The notes beneath the pieces are model-generated. The model searched no databases. It saw only the letters and a program-made list of their open reading frames with translations, and was not told the origin of the DNA. From Nitrososphaerota archaeon (GTDB lineage: Archaea; Thermoproteota; Nitrososphaeria; Nitrososphaerales; JACPRH01), in the NCBI GenBank assembly GCA_029460375.1, contig JARPAQ010000110.1, positions 1-9,348 on the forward strand: DNA of 9,348 nucleotides, given 5' to 3'. Shown here in pieces: positions 1 through 7,090 of this stretch. The position numbers and the translations under genes are program-made. Positions within the stretch are counted from its first letter, which is position 1. Every line of letters starts with the position of its first letter.

Positions 1-632
1 GCCACATATACCACGGGGTGTGTAGTTTGGTGCTTTTCGACATTCGCCCAGTCTGTGTTCTCCCCTGCTGAGTGTTGTGAAAGAAGAACTTTGCTCGGCG
101 TTCCAGATTCGTCGAGGAAGACTTCTATGACTTCCCAGTCGCCTTGATGATCATTCAGCCGACCGTTATTGTAGGCGTATAGGAGCCAGTACTGAATTAT
201 TTTTGTTTTGCCGTTGTCCACGATATGTACATATGCGTAGTATCCGGTCTGCTGAGCCTTTGCGGCGTAGTCGGTTGCGATTGCCTGAAAGGTGCCGAGT
301 TTGTTGTCGAGGTATAGATCTGTGGCCGTATACTCGCCGAGCGTCGAGGGTCGAGGTGCGCCGTCTATGGCTCTAGGGTCTCCTCCCGGTATTCTTTGCC
401 TTAATGTTGAACTAGTTATGACATATTCTACGGAAGTGGGGTAGAACTTTTCACCTCGTGTAAAGTGAAGCTTTGGCGCGTACACGGCTGCCAAGTTCTG
501 TTCAGCTCCAATGTTCTGAGCCTCAGCCACCTGAATAATCAATAGGTTTGCAGTCAGTAACACTCCCAGTAATAGGGGAACGGCGAGCGTAGGATAAAAT
601 CGCTTATCTCGCTTGTTGGATCTCAATAACAT
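1..632 (-). CDS. Secreted Vps62-like (DUF946-type) domain protein, C-terminus cut by window edge
   Basis: An open frame runs from ATG at 632 to the left edge: 210 codons without a stop, so the 3' end is missing. Residues 1-14 are basic (several K/R) and 15-34 are hydrophobic, followed by a likely signal-peptidase site after VAEA (residue 38), so the product is probably exported. The mature part shows YAPKLHF (51-57), KFYPTSVEY (62-70), HQGDWEVIEVF (162-172), LSQHSAG (184-190) and HPVVYV (205-210). This spacing of a FYP-type segment, H-x-GDWE, SQH and HPV-YV is typical of the Vps62/DUF946 family, whose biochemical role is not established. A TATA element 26 bases upstream puts the transcript start at about the ATG, so the mRNA is probably leaderless. 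An in-frame GTG at 650 lies too close to the TATA box to be used. The gene probably has its own promoter and is not part of the ABC operon. The family call is from motifs only. Confidence 0.72.
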   Translation of the reverse strand, partial: MLLRSNKRDKRFYPTLAVPLLLGVLLTANLLIIQVAEAQNIGAEQNLAAVYAPKLHFTRGEKFYPTSVEYVITSSTLRQRIPGGDPRAIDGAPRPSTLGEYTATDLYLDNKLGTFQAIATDYAAKAQQTGYYAYVHIVDNGKTKIIQYWLLYAYNNGRLNDHQGDWEVIEVFLDESGTPSKVLLSQHSAGENTDWANVEKHQTTHPVVYV

Positions 633-653
633 TATTGATGTATCTGCCACTTC

Positions 654-663
654 TTTTATAAAA
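654..663 (-). promoter_or_regulatory. Archaeal TATA box for the Vps62-like gene
   Basis: On the minus strand the sequence reads TTTTATAAAA within GTTTTATAAAAG, a near-perfect archaeal box A. Its centre (about 658.5) is 26-27 bases upstream of the ATG at 632, the standard TATA-to-start-site distance, so transcription should begin at the start codon and give a leaderless mRNA. Confidence 0.7.
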
Positions 664-825
664 CACTTTGTCACGTAGGATTGTACTGTATTATGCTATT
701 CTACGTTTTAGATATCTAGTCGCCTATGACGCCGAACCTTCTCAACCTCACTAACCGCAAGAAGAGGAACCGCCTACAAATACTCCCTTTAAAGATACTC
801 TAATTTTGTTGGAGAGATGCTTAGT

Positions 826-2103
826 CTACTCGTGTCTTAGTGCATCTACAGGCGTAAGCCGTGAAGCCCTCCAAGCGGGTAGAAGTCCTGCCAAAATCCC
901 TACGAGAAGAGCCATTACAACCGCACCTAATACGAGCTCAGGTGTAATCAGAGGTGTGAGGTCAAATGCACCTGCTTGAGGTCCACCACCTCCTCCGAAC
1001 CCCCCTCCTCCGCCTTGGAATCCTCCTTGAGGAGGTCCTCCACTGGTGAAAGACCCCATAATTACTGGAACCGCGAGATATGCTACCAGGCCTCCAGCTA
1101 CTACCCCTAAAATTCCTCCTATCATGCCCGTTATGCCTGCTTCGTAAATGAATATCATCAAGATATTCCTACTGTTGAATCCTAGTGCTTTAAGGAGCCC
1201 TATTTCCCGTGTGCGTTCTGTGACTGAGGTGAACATGGTTGTCATAATCCCGATGAAGGCTACTGCCACCGACATGAATGCTATAGCTGACAGGAATGCG
1301 GTTACGCCCCCAAGTATGGTCTGGATCTGAGATAGTATCTGTTCTATAGATAGTATGTTTACATCTTCACTTAATGTGTTGGTGAGGTCTTCAACTACTT
1401 GAAAGGCGTTTTCTATATCATCCACCTTTACAAATATTCCGCTCAGACTGTCCGCCCTTGTCAAAGTCTGCCCAGCTGAAAAAGAGATGAAAGCTCCATT
1501 ATCCACATCTATAAGAAGTCCAGCCCCGAACTTTTCCAAGCTTCCCTCGACAAGATAAGAGCGTGTTACAGCAACGTTCTCCCTGAAAAGACGGGTTGTT
1601 GTCTGAAGAGAAAGTATCTGGTTTACAGATATCGGCCGCTGCTCTGGGTCTGAAGGCTGAGCCAAGTTGTACCCTATAATCATCCCAGTCAGGTCTAAAT
1701 TGCCAGGTATCGCTCCTTCTGCAACCCCCAATCCTGGGAGCAAAATTGGGAGTAACGAAAGATCCAACGCTGTAACCTGGATACTTGTTGATGTACTCCC
1801 TAAGTTCACTGTACCAAAGGTTCGGTAGAACGGAATTGCATAAGCTACATGCTCAACAGTTCCAATTGTGGTGACATCCTGCAGAGTGAGCCTTGCTGCT
1901 GCGCGGCCCGGTGTTACTACTATAGTGTCTACGCCAAACTGACTGAACTGGTCGGTCAGTGTTGCACTGAAGCCTTGAGTAGTCCCTATCAAAGCCACTA
2001 AAGTAGCTGGGCCTACGGCCATCCCGATAATCGTCAGGGCTGATCTGAGTTTTCTATTTTTTATAGCTGAGAAGGCTATGCCTATAATGTCTAGGTTTCT
2101 CAC
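826..2103 (-). CDS. MacB/FtsX-family ABC transporter permease with glycine-rich outer loop
   Basis: This 425-residue permease has the MacB layout. A first membrane helix (about 20-40, after the NRKLRSALTIIGMAVG motif) is followed by an extracytoplasmic domain of about 220 residues (about 45-260). Three helices close it (about 265-292, 313-348, 388-410). The cytoplasmic coupling segment TERTREIGLLKALGFN (295-310) and the C-terminal WRASRLTPVDALRHE are hallmarks of the FtsX/MacB superfamily. Unusually, residues 354-378 in the outer loop between helices 3 and 4 are almost all Gly with Pro, Gln and Phe (bases about 970-1041). The start is GTG at 2103. The GTGA junction overlaps the stop of the upstream repeat-protein gene by 4 bases, which suggests translational coupling. 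With the ATPase at 5661-6392 it would form a homodimeric type VII ABC machine. Whether it moves lipids, peptides or only transmits force cannot be read from sequence. Confidence 0.9.
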   Translation of the reverse strand: MRNLDIIGIAFSAIKNRKLRSALTIIGMAVGPATLVALIGTTQGFSATLTDQFSQFGVDTIVVTPGRAAARLTLQDVTTIGTVEHVAYAIPFYRTFGTVNLGSTSTSIQVTALDLSLLPILLPGLGVAEGAIPGNLDLTGMIIGYNLAQPSDPEQRPISVNQILSLQTTTRLFRENVAVTRSYLVEGSLEKFGAGLLIDVDNGAFISFSAGQTLTRADSLSGIFVKVDDIENAFQVVEDLTNTLSEDVNILSIEQILSQIQTILGGVTAFLSAIAFMSVAVAFIGIMTTMFTSVTERTREIGLLKALGFNSRNILMIFIYEAGITGMIGGILGVVAGGLVAYLAVPVIMGSFTSGGPPQGGFQGGGGGFGGGGGPQAGAFDLTPLITPELVLGAVVMALLVGILAGLLPAWRASRLTPVDALRHE

Positions 2104-5100
2104 GTCTCACTCTGCTCCTCTGCAGCAGAAATTCTTCTCCTAATTCTATCCCCAGATCTTCTCCGCCTCGCAAATATCACAATGAGGAGCAACGCCACTA
2201 CTACGACTGCGATATAAAGCCAATAGGTTTGAACAAGCCTTACTATACTTGCAAGTGGACCCTCTGGTTCTGATGGGGTTGATGATGGGGGTGGGCTTGC
2301 ACCTGGTCCGCCTACTGTTATCTGAACCTCCTGCTCGAATGAATAGCTAATTCCATACTCGTCTTCATAATCGAAGACCAGCGTAACAGGAAAGGTTCCG
2401 TTAGGTGTAATCCTCGCAACTAGCAAAGAGATACTGAAGGGGAAGGGAGTGTTGGTCGCGATTTCACCTAAATAGGTAGCCTCTTCAATTGCCGTTCTGA
2501 TATCGGGGCTTGACTTCACTGACAGCGTTGTGTAAAACGCTGCAGTCGTTCCCTTATTCAATATGTTCCCGGTTATTGAAACTGTTCCTCCCCCTTGGAA
2601 GCTCCTCTCAACGATTGGTGGCAGCTCACCTCTTTGGAACCCTCCTTCTCTTGGTCGTTCGCCTAACTGGGGTCTGGAAACGGTCGAGCTGGGTGTGGCT
2701 GATATGAATGAAGTTTGGCTGTCGAGCAGTGTCAAAACCGCCGCACCCCTTGCTGTAAAGCCTATGCTTCTGGTTTCAGTATGCGACACGCCGTGATGGT
2801 CTCTGTAGCTTATCGAGAGTTGCGCCTGATACGAGTTGTCTATGGTTGAGAATGATGCAAGGATCTCCGGCCTGAAGGATACTGTGTCCCCTCCAGATAC
2901 TGAGTCGAAGAACCATTGATCTGATCCCGAGATAAGTACAATGGGCGATGAACCTGCTCCTGACGGAAGGGAAAGAGTAGCGGTCAAGGAGTAGATGGGG
3001 TTTTCACCAACATTCATTATCTCTATGTCCGACTCACTTACTTTACCTATTGTCAGGATATTTTCTCCAGTAGATATCGTCAAGGGACTCAACCATTCTC
3101 TCACAATCAGACCGAAGGTTCTCGACTCGCTGCGGGTAGCGCCGTAACCATCTTTGAAAGTTAGAGTTAACTGACCTTGAGGTGAACTTCCCGCTGCACT
3201 CTGGGGAGCAAATAGACTGAAGCCTGATATCTTTTCACCGCCAGGCTCTATGTTCCCTAAGTTCAACTGGTTTCCACCCGAAGATATCGATATCAACGCA
3301 GGAGGGGTGACGGTCACAGTAAGATCTGAGATTCGGGTATCCCCTACATTGGTGACAGTTATCTTCAAGTCATTCACAGTCTCAGCGGTCAAGATATTCT
3401 GAGATACAGAGACCTGCAGATCGACTTTACCTTTGAGGACAAGAGACACGGCCAGATCTCTCTGCTCAGCAGCCTCATACACGGCTCCCTTCACGATAAG
3501 ATACCGAATAGAGACTCCGAGGATATGTTGACCTATATTTCCTTCATCCGCCAAATCCACTGTGAACTGAACATTGGCCGTTCCACCCGGCTGAACGACG
3601 CCTCCATAGTATCCTGAAACAATATTCCCGCCAGTAGAATTCTTGAAGGAAGAAGTAAGCCGCAGTTCAGCCAGTATTCCTGTAACCGGACTTACCCCCA
3701 GATTTTCGATAACCATAGTTAAGAGAACATTCTTATCCCCAAGACCAACTTCGATAACGCTTCCAGGAGCGCCCCAGATCAAATCTACGACTTTCAAATC
3801 AGCCCCCTCCTCCAGCTTATCAACAGTGAAGCCGAGGACTCTACTAGCCGTCCTGACGGTACCGTACGAGTCACGGTAGCTCGTTGAAACTGTGAATTGA
3901 AGTGTTGTACCTGCTACGCTGAGGGGAACAAAAGCGGATACCTCTATCTGAGCCGCTGTTCCAGCCTTAAGAGATAAGAGAAAAAGGTGGCTGTCCGTTT
4001 CGATAAGAGATATTGTGGGAGGCGCAGTTATGGTTACATCCACCGCTGAGGCGTCACCAGTTCCCTCATTCGAGATCGATATCGATAGACGGTTCAGCTC
4101 ATCCGGTCTAAATAATGTGACACTAGATGAAACCGCTATTTCCACCCTGCCCAGCAGCAGAACAGGAACGGCCAGATTAACAGGCTCAGCCTTCTGGTAC
4201 TGCCCCCCCTTCACCAGAAGATAGTCCAACTCCAAATCCAAAAAGTAACGCCCAACCACGGCATCATCATCCACATCAAAGACAAATTCGAAGACCCCAA
4301 CCTGCCCCGGTTGAACCGCGACACCGTAGGTGCTGGAGACTATGTTTCCCTCGAACTCCCTGCTGAACGGCGTTTGCAGATGTAGAGTTCCACGCAGACC
4401 TGTGACCACATTTTCACCCAGATTCTGCACTTTAACGCTAAAAGTTACCCCGTTGTCTCCTGGTCCGACCTCCAGTGGGCTTCCAGCAGCACCCCAAAAG
4501 CTCTCAGCAACCTTGAAGAGCACTCGTTCCGCCTCGACGTTGAATCCTAAACTACGACTGGTGGATCGAATGTTCCCATATGCATCTGTATATGCCACCG
4601 ATAGACTGAGCTGCACCAGTGAGCCGGCGGCGGTGGATGAAACTTGAACCGTTACGGATGCTTCGGCAACCTCTCCGGGTTTTATCTTGTTGAAGTATAG
4701 ACGGTTTTCAGCCTCTGCAAGAATCAGTCCTGAAGGGACTGTAAATATTACTTCTACTCCGGTTGCTGTGGCGGTGCCTGTATTTTTGAACTGGAGGTTT
4801 ATGGTGTTAGTTTCTCCAGGTGTGAGAGTCACGGTCTCCGTCGATACTGCTAGGTTAACTTTACCTAGGAGGAATACCGTTACAGCTAGGTCTTCCGGTG
4901 AGCCTTCTATCAGGTCTGAGCCGACCCTCATCTTATAGTTCAGATCAAGGCTGAAGCTGTGGCTTCCTATCGCCGCGTCTTCAGCAACATTCAGGGTGAA
5001 GGTGAATATCCCGGTCTTGCCTTGAAGTATCTGATCGCTGAAGTACACTACAACTGTGCTGCCGCCGGTGCTGTTGGAGAAAGAGTCTGATAAGTTCAAG

Positions 5101-5642
5101 GTTGCTGTTAAATCCTCTATGGTGTTGCTCACTCCGTTTCTAATTGTTACTTGAAGGGGGATGCCGACGTCTCCAGGCCCTACTTCGGGGGTAGTTGCTG
5201 AAGTACCCCAGTTTACATTCACAACCTTGAAGTCTGTAATCAGAATAGTCAGTTCATAAACCCCGGAGCCGAAGAACCTAATTCCCTTGACTTTGATAAA
5301 GTGGAAACCTGTTACTTCAGCTTTAAGCTGTATGCTTTCATCGAGGTAATTAGGCTGCTCCGACGAGCCTAGTAGGTTCTCATCCGGATCGTACAGGAAC
5401 ATATCGTAATTTGAACCATCAGGAACATTCAGCCTCAGACTCACGGTCTGCCCTTTCAGCAGTTCTATCTTGAAGAAGTGTTCTCCCGATGTGAGGGTGT
5501 AGCTTTGGCGGCCGGATGTAGCTTCGAGCGCTGAGTCAAATTTGCTCCCCGGATTAGCTGCGTCAGCGGGCTGAAGGGTGCCTATTGGCAGCAGGGCTGT
5601 TATGAGAAGTGTTGTGATAAGTATGGTTAGAGTTCTTTTCAA
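2100..5642 (-). CDS. Giant secreted COG1361-type (S-layer-like) repeat protein, C-terminally anchored, partner of the ABC transporter
   Basis: The product has 1180 residues. Residues 1-29 are a signal peptide (KR, hydrophobic run, PADA-A). Residues 33-136 resemble a PPC-like beta domain (YDMFLYDPDENLL, FHFIKVKG, SGVYELTI). Three copies of a unit of about 239 residues start at 138, 376 and 616. Each opens with (F/L)KV...WG and EV-G-x-GD, and each ends in an Ig-like NEW3/CARDB-type module closing with Y-x-D-x-YG-x-x-R-x-x-SR-x-x-G. A fourth closing module (about 852-966) and a diverged fifth (about 1018-1110, YEDEYG) follow. A Gly/Pro linker with GGFQ and FQGGG lies at about 997-1019, a PPPSSTPSEPEGP stalk at 1117-1129, one membrane helix at 1140-1158, and a basic cytoplasmic tail (RRRRSGDRIRRR). 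The start is TTG at 5642. A stop lies two codons upstream in frame and a strong Shine-Dalgarno precedes it, so no other start is possible upstream. Proteins of this type often neighbour archaeal MacB-like systems. An adaptor or substrate-recruiting role is inferred. Confidence 0.88.
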   Translation of the reverse strand: MKRTLTILITTLLITALLPIGTLQPADAANPGSKFDSALEATSGRQSYTLTSGEHFFKIELLKGQTVSLRLNVPDGSNYDMFLYDPDENLLGSSEQPNYLDESIQLKAEVTGFHFIKVKGIRFFGSGVYELTILITDFKVVNVNWGTSATTPEVGPGDVGIPLQVTIRNGVSNTIEDLTATLNLSDSFSNSTGGSTVVVYFSDQILQGKTGIFTFTLNVAEDAAIGSHSFSLDLNYKMRVGSDLIEGSPEDLAVTVFLLGKVNLAVSTETVTLTPGETNTINLQFKNTGTATATGVEVIFTVPSGLILAEAENRLYFNKIKPGEVAEASVTVQVSSTAAGSLVQLSLSVAYTDAYGNIRSTSRSLGFNVEAERVLFKVAESFWGAAGSPLEVGPGDNGVTFSVKVQNLGENVVTGLRGTLHLQTPFSREFEGNIVSSTYGVAVQPGQVGVFEFVFDVDDDAVVGRYFLDLELDYLLVKGGQYQKAEPVNLAVPVLLLGRVEIAVSSSVTLFRPDELNRLSISISNEGTGDASAVDVTITAPPTISLIETDSHLFLLSLKAGTAAQIEVSAFVPLSVAGTTLQFTVSTSYRDSYGTVRTASRVLGFTVDKLEEGADLKVVDLIWGAPGSVIEVGLGDKNVLLTMVIENLGVSPVTGILAELRLTSSFKNSTGGNIVSGYYGGVVQPGGTANVQFTVDLADEGNIGQHILGVSIRYLIVKGAVYEAAEQRDLAVSLVLKGKVDLQVSVSQNILTAETVNDLKITVTNVGDTRISDLTVTVTPPALISISSGGNQLNLGNIEPGGEKISGFSLFAPQSAAGSSPQGQLTLTFKDGYGATRSESRTFGLIVREWLSPLTISTGENILTIGKVSESDIEIMNVGENPIYSLTATLSLPSGAGSSPIVLISGSDQWFFDSVSGGDTVSFRPEILASFSTIDNSYQAQLSISYRDHHGVSHTETRSIGFTARGAAVLTLLDSQTSFISATPSSTVSRPQLGERPREGGFQRGELPPIVERSFQGGGTVSITGNILNKGTTAAFYTTLSVKSSPDIRTAIEEATYLGEIATNTPFPFSISLLVARITPNGTFPVTLVFDYEDEYGISYSFEQEVQITVGGPGASPPPSSTPSEPEGPLASIVRLVQTYWLYIAVVVVALLLIVIFARRRRSGDRIRRRISAAEEQSET
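3090..5231 (-). repeat. Three tandem protein-level repeats of about 239 residues in the extracellular protein
   Basis: The units begin at residues 138, 376 and 616 (minus-strand bases 5231, 4517 and 3797), a spacing of 238 and 240 residues. Each starts with an aromatic/aliphatic-KV...WG segment and the EVG(P/L)GD motif (153-158, 391-396, 631-636). Each continues through DLAV or NLAV followed by LLGKV, LLGRV or LKGKV, and ends with the YG...R...SR...G closure (351-367, 589-605, 829-845). The DNA copies are diverged, so this is an old duplication rather than a recent one. Confidence 0.85.
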
Positions 5643-5652
5643 ACCTTATTCT

Positions 5653-5662
5653 ACCTCCTTTT
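5653..5662 (-). promoter_or_regulatory. Strong Shine-Dalgarno site that fixes the TTG start of the repeat protein
   Basis: The minus strand reads AAAAGGAGGT, a full match to the anti-Shine-Dalgarno core, 10 bases before TTG at 5642. It overlaps the stop codon of the ATPase gene (5661-5663), so terminating ribosomes could reinitiate here. Its strength probably compensates for the weak TTG start. Confidence 0.75.
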
Positions 5663-6392
5663 AGTTTGCGGGTTCTTCCTCCCGCTCTATAAGGCCATCT
5701 CGGAGGTATATTACTCGACGGGTACGCTCATAGACTTCACGGTTGTGTGTGATCAGAATGAAGGTTGTGCCGGTAGTCTCATTCAACTCCTTTAGAAGGT
5801 TGACCAACGCATCTGTATTCTTTGTGTCAAGATTACCTGTCGGCTCATCTCCCAGTATAAGCTCCGGGTCACTCACCAACGCCCGTGCGACTGCAACACG
5901 CTGCTGCTCCCCTCCACTGAGCTGTAACGGTGTATTGAGCGCCTTCCTCAGCAGGCCGACCTTCTCCAGCATATCCAGTGCACGCTCTTCACGCTCTTCG
6001 CGCCTTACACCTTGATTGATCAAGGGTAGCTGCACATTCATCAGAGACGTCATGCGGGGTATGAGGTTGAACGATTGGAAGATGAAGCCTATCTTCTTAT
6101 TTCTTAAACTGGATAGCTGCTTATCGTTCAGCATCGAAGTGTCCACCCCGTCGATGAAGACCTTTCCTGAAGTGGGAACGTCAAGAGTACCGATAAGGTT
6201 CAGGAGAGTCGATTTGCCGCTTCCTGAGGGCCCTACAATTGATGTAAACTCTCCCCTCTCCACCTTTAGGCTCACATCTCTCAAAGCTATAGTAGTGACC
6301 GCTGTTCCGTCATAGACTTTCCGCACGTTACTTAATTCTACTGTAACCGCAACTCCGCTCATATTCATTACTCTCCTATTCTCACCTAACAT
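5661..6392 (-). CDS. LolD/MacB-class ABC transporter ATPase
   Basis: The 243-residue product has every nucleotide-binding element. These are an A-loop Tyr27, Walker A GPSGSGKST (54-62), Q-loop Gln106 in IGFIFQSFNL, signature LSGGEQQR (148-155), Walker B LILGDEP (168-174), D-loop GNLD (176-179) and H-loop His216. FQSFNLIPRMTSLMNVQLPL and the compact length are typical of the MacB/LolD/FtsE ATPase class that pairs with FtsX-type permeases. It should therefore energise the permease encoded at 826-2103 from the cytoplasmic face. The start is uncertain. ATG at 6392 overlaps the RDD gene by 11 bases and has AGGTG upstream. ATG at 6368, with AGGAG four bases before it, and ATG at 6362 are equally plausible and give an N-terminus closer to the family norm. 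The gene lies 18 bases upstream of the repeat-protein gene in the same operon. Confidence 0.93.
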   Translation of the reverse strand: MLGENRRVMNMSGVAVTVELSNVRKVYDGTAVTTIALRDVSLKVERGEFTSIVGPSGSGKSTLLNLIGTLDVPTSGKVFIDGVDTSMLNDKQLSSLRNKKIGFIFQSFNLIPRMTSLMNVQLPLINQGVRREEREERALDMLEKVGLLRKALNTPLQLSGGEQQRVAVARALVSDPELILGDEPTGNLDTKNTDALVNLLKELNETTGTTFILITHNREVYERTRRVIYLRDGLIEREEEPAN

Positions 6393-6915
6393 ACTCCACC
6401 TTTGTCCTCTCCTTGGGAGGACGGATCCTAACTACTAAAGTGCCTGACAGATAGCTCGTCAACCTCTGCCTCCTATCTCTGCCTTCAGGGATCAGTATAC
6501 CAATAATCAGATCTAGCCAGAGTAAAAACGACTTACCCACGCTCTCCAAAATCACATTAGCCGGTTTAGCTACATTACCCTCGAGATCGGCGACCTTCAG
6601 ACCAAGAATCTTCTTCCCTACCGACTGATTCCATAAACTCTCCGTAAAACTCCAATAAATAAATTGGGTAAACCCAAGAATCGGGCCGACGAACCACGGT
6701 CTGAAAATAGTAAAGAGCGGAGAAAAAAGATGTGGAAAAAAGAACTCTCTGCGAAACGGATAATCTGCATACACAGGCGGACCAAAAGTGACAAACAAAA
6801 GAGTTTGCATAACAATCACGATGATTACCACTATCGATAAGTCAATAAGCCAAGCTGCGAATCTTTCTCTCCAATCTGCAAGATATATCTTCCTAGTTTC
6901 ATTTGAGGAACCCAT
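6382..6915 (-). CDS. RDD-family integral membrane protein
   Basis: The 177-residue product has the RDD-family plan. An opening segment WRERFAAWLIDLSIV (15-29) carries the conserved Arg and Asp at the head of the first helix (about 22-45). Hydrophobic segments follow at about 72-93 and 127-143. The motif NQSVGKKILGLKVADLEGN (96-114) is the family signature, and RRQRLTSYLSGTLVVRI closes the domain. Many family members have an LHD-type motif where this one has LTS. A polar, aromatic-rich loop (about 46-75) separates the first two hydrophobic segments. RDD proteins are poorly characterised; some have been linked to ion exchange or transport. Here the gene heads the ABC operon and ends 11 bases inside the ATPase ORF, so a role as an accessory membrane subunit is inferred. 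The ATG at 6915 directly follows an in-frame stop. Only a weak ribosome-binding site precedes it. Confidence 0.85.
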   Translation of the reverse strand: MGSSNETRKIYLADWRERFAAWLIDLSIVVIIVIVMQTLLFVTFGPPVYADYPFRREFFFPHLFSPLFTIFRPWFVGPILGFTQFIYWSFTESLWNQSVGKKILGLKVADLEGNVAKPANVILESVGKSFLLWLDLIIGILIPEGRDRRQRLTSYLSGTLVVRIRPPKERTKVEYVR

Positions 6916-7012
6916 CTAAATCATTCTCAACCCGAAGTGGTGATTCATCGTTCTTTATCTGAAGCCGCTGCTTCCGGTATAGTTTTGTAATAGCAACTAT
7001 TTTTCTCTGCAT
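6899..7012 (-). CDS. Possible small basic protein (37 aa) or leader peptide before the RDD gene
   Basis: ATG at 7012 opens a 37-codon frame starting MQRKIVAITKLYRKQR and ending TGA at 6899, overlapping the RDD start by 17 bases in a different frame. AGGTGA lies 5 bases upstream of the ATG, a good archaeal ribosome-binding site. An A/T-rich TATA-like stretch (TTTATTTTA, about 7041-7049) lies further upstream. The N-terminal half is strongly basic and there is no signal peptide or known domain. It could be a real small protein, a translated leader coupling ribosomes into the RDD gene, or a chance frame. The GATAAAG/GAATCA element inside it argues for a second, regulatory use of the same bases. 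Confidence 0.3.
   Translation of the reverse strand: MQRKIVAITKLYRKQRLQIKNDESPLRVENDLDGFLK
6940..6959 (-). promoter_or_regulatory. Putative promoter/operator of the RDD-ABC operon (GATAAAG plus TGAATCAC)
   Basis: On the minus strand GATAAAG (6959-6953) is a TATA-like element. It would place the transcript start near 6930, 15 bases before the RDD ATG. TGAATCAC (6947-6940) follows six bases later. The same two words recur before the regulator gene (7985-7964), which suggests a shared operator. The TATA match is imperfect. Confidence 0.35.
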
Positions 7013-7090
7013 CTTAGTCACCTAATGTGGGTTTAATGGATAAAATAAACTTATTTGACGGCGATTGTTTTGACAAGAAAAGTTTCTTAT

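Noticed and set aside
633..825. Intergenic gap searched for a tRNA or terminator (words resembling a T-arm, GGTTCGGCG, on the minus strand)
   Set aside because: No acceptor or anticodon stems pair up, and there is no clear poly-T tract. Apart from the TATA box at 654-663 nothing is supportable.
970..1041. Glycine-rich codon run in the permease as a sequencing error or frameshift
   Set aside because: The frame is intact on both sides, with normal membrane helices and the family C-terminal motif, so the insertion is genuine.
2510..4938. Several plus-strand open frames opposite the repeat-protein gene
   Set aside because: They are antisense shadows of a clearly coding gene and have low-complexity, non-family products.
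7075..7088. AAGAAA-AG-TTTCTT palindrome after the regulator gene as a hairpin terminator
   Set aside because: The stem is all A/T except single G/C pairs and the loop is only two bases; too weak to call.
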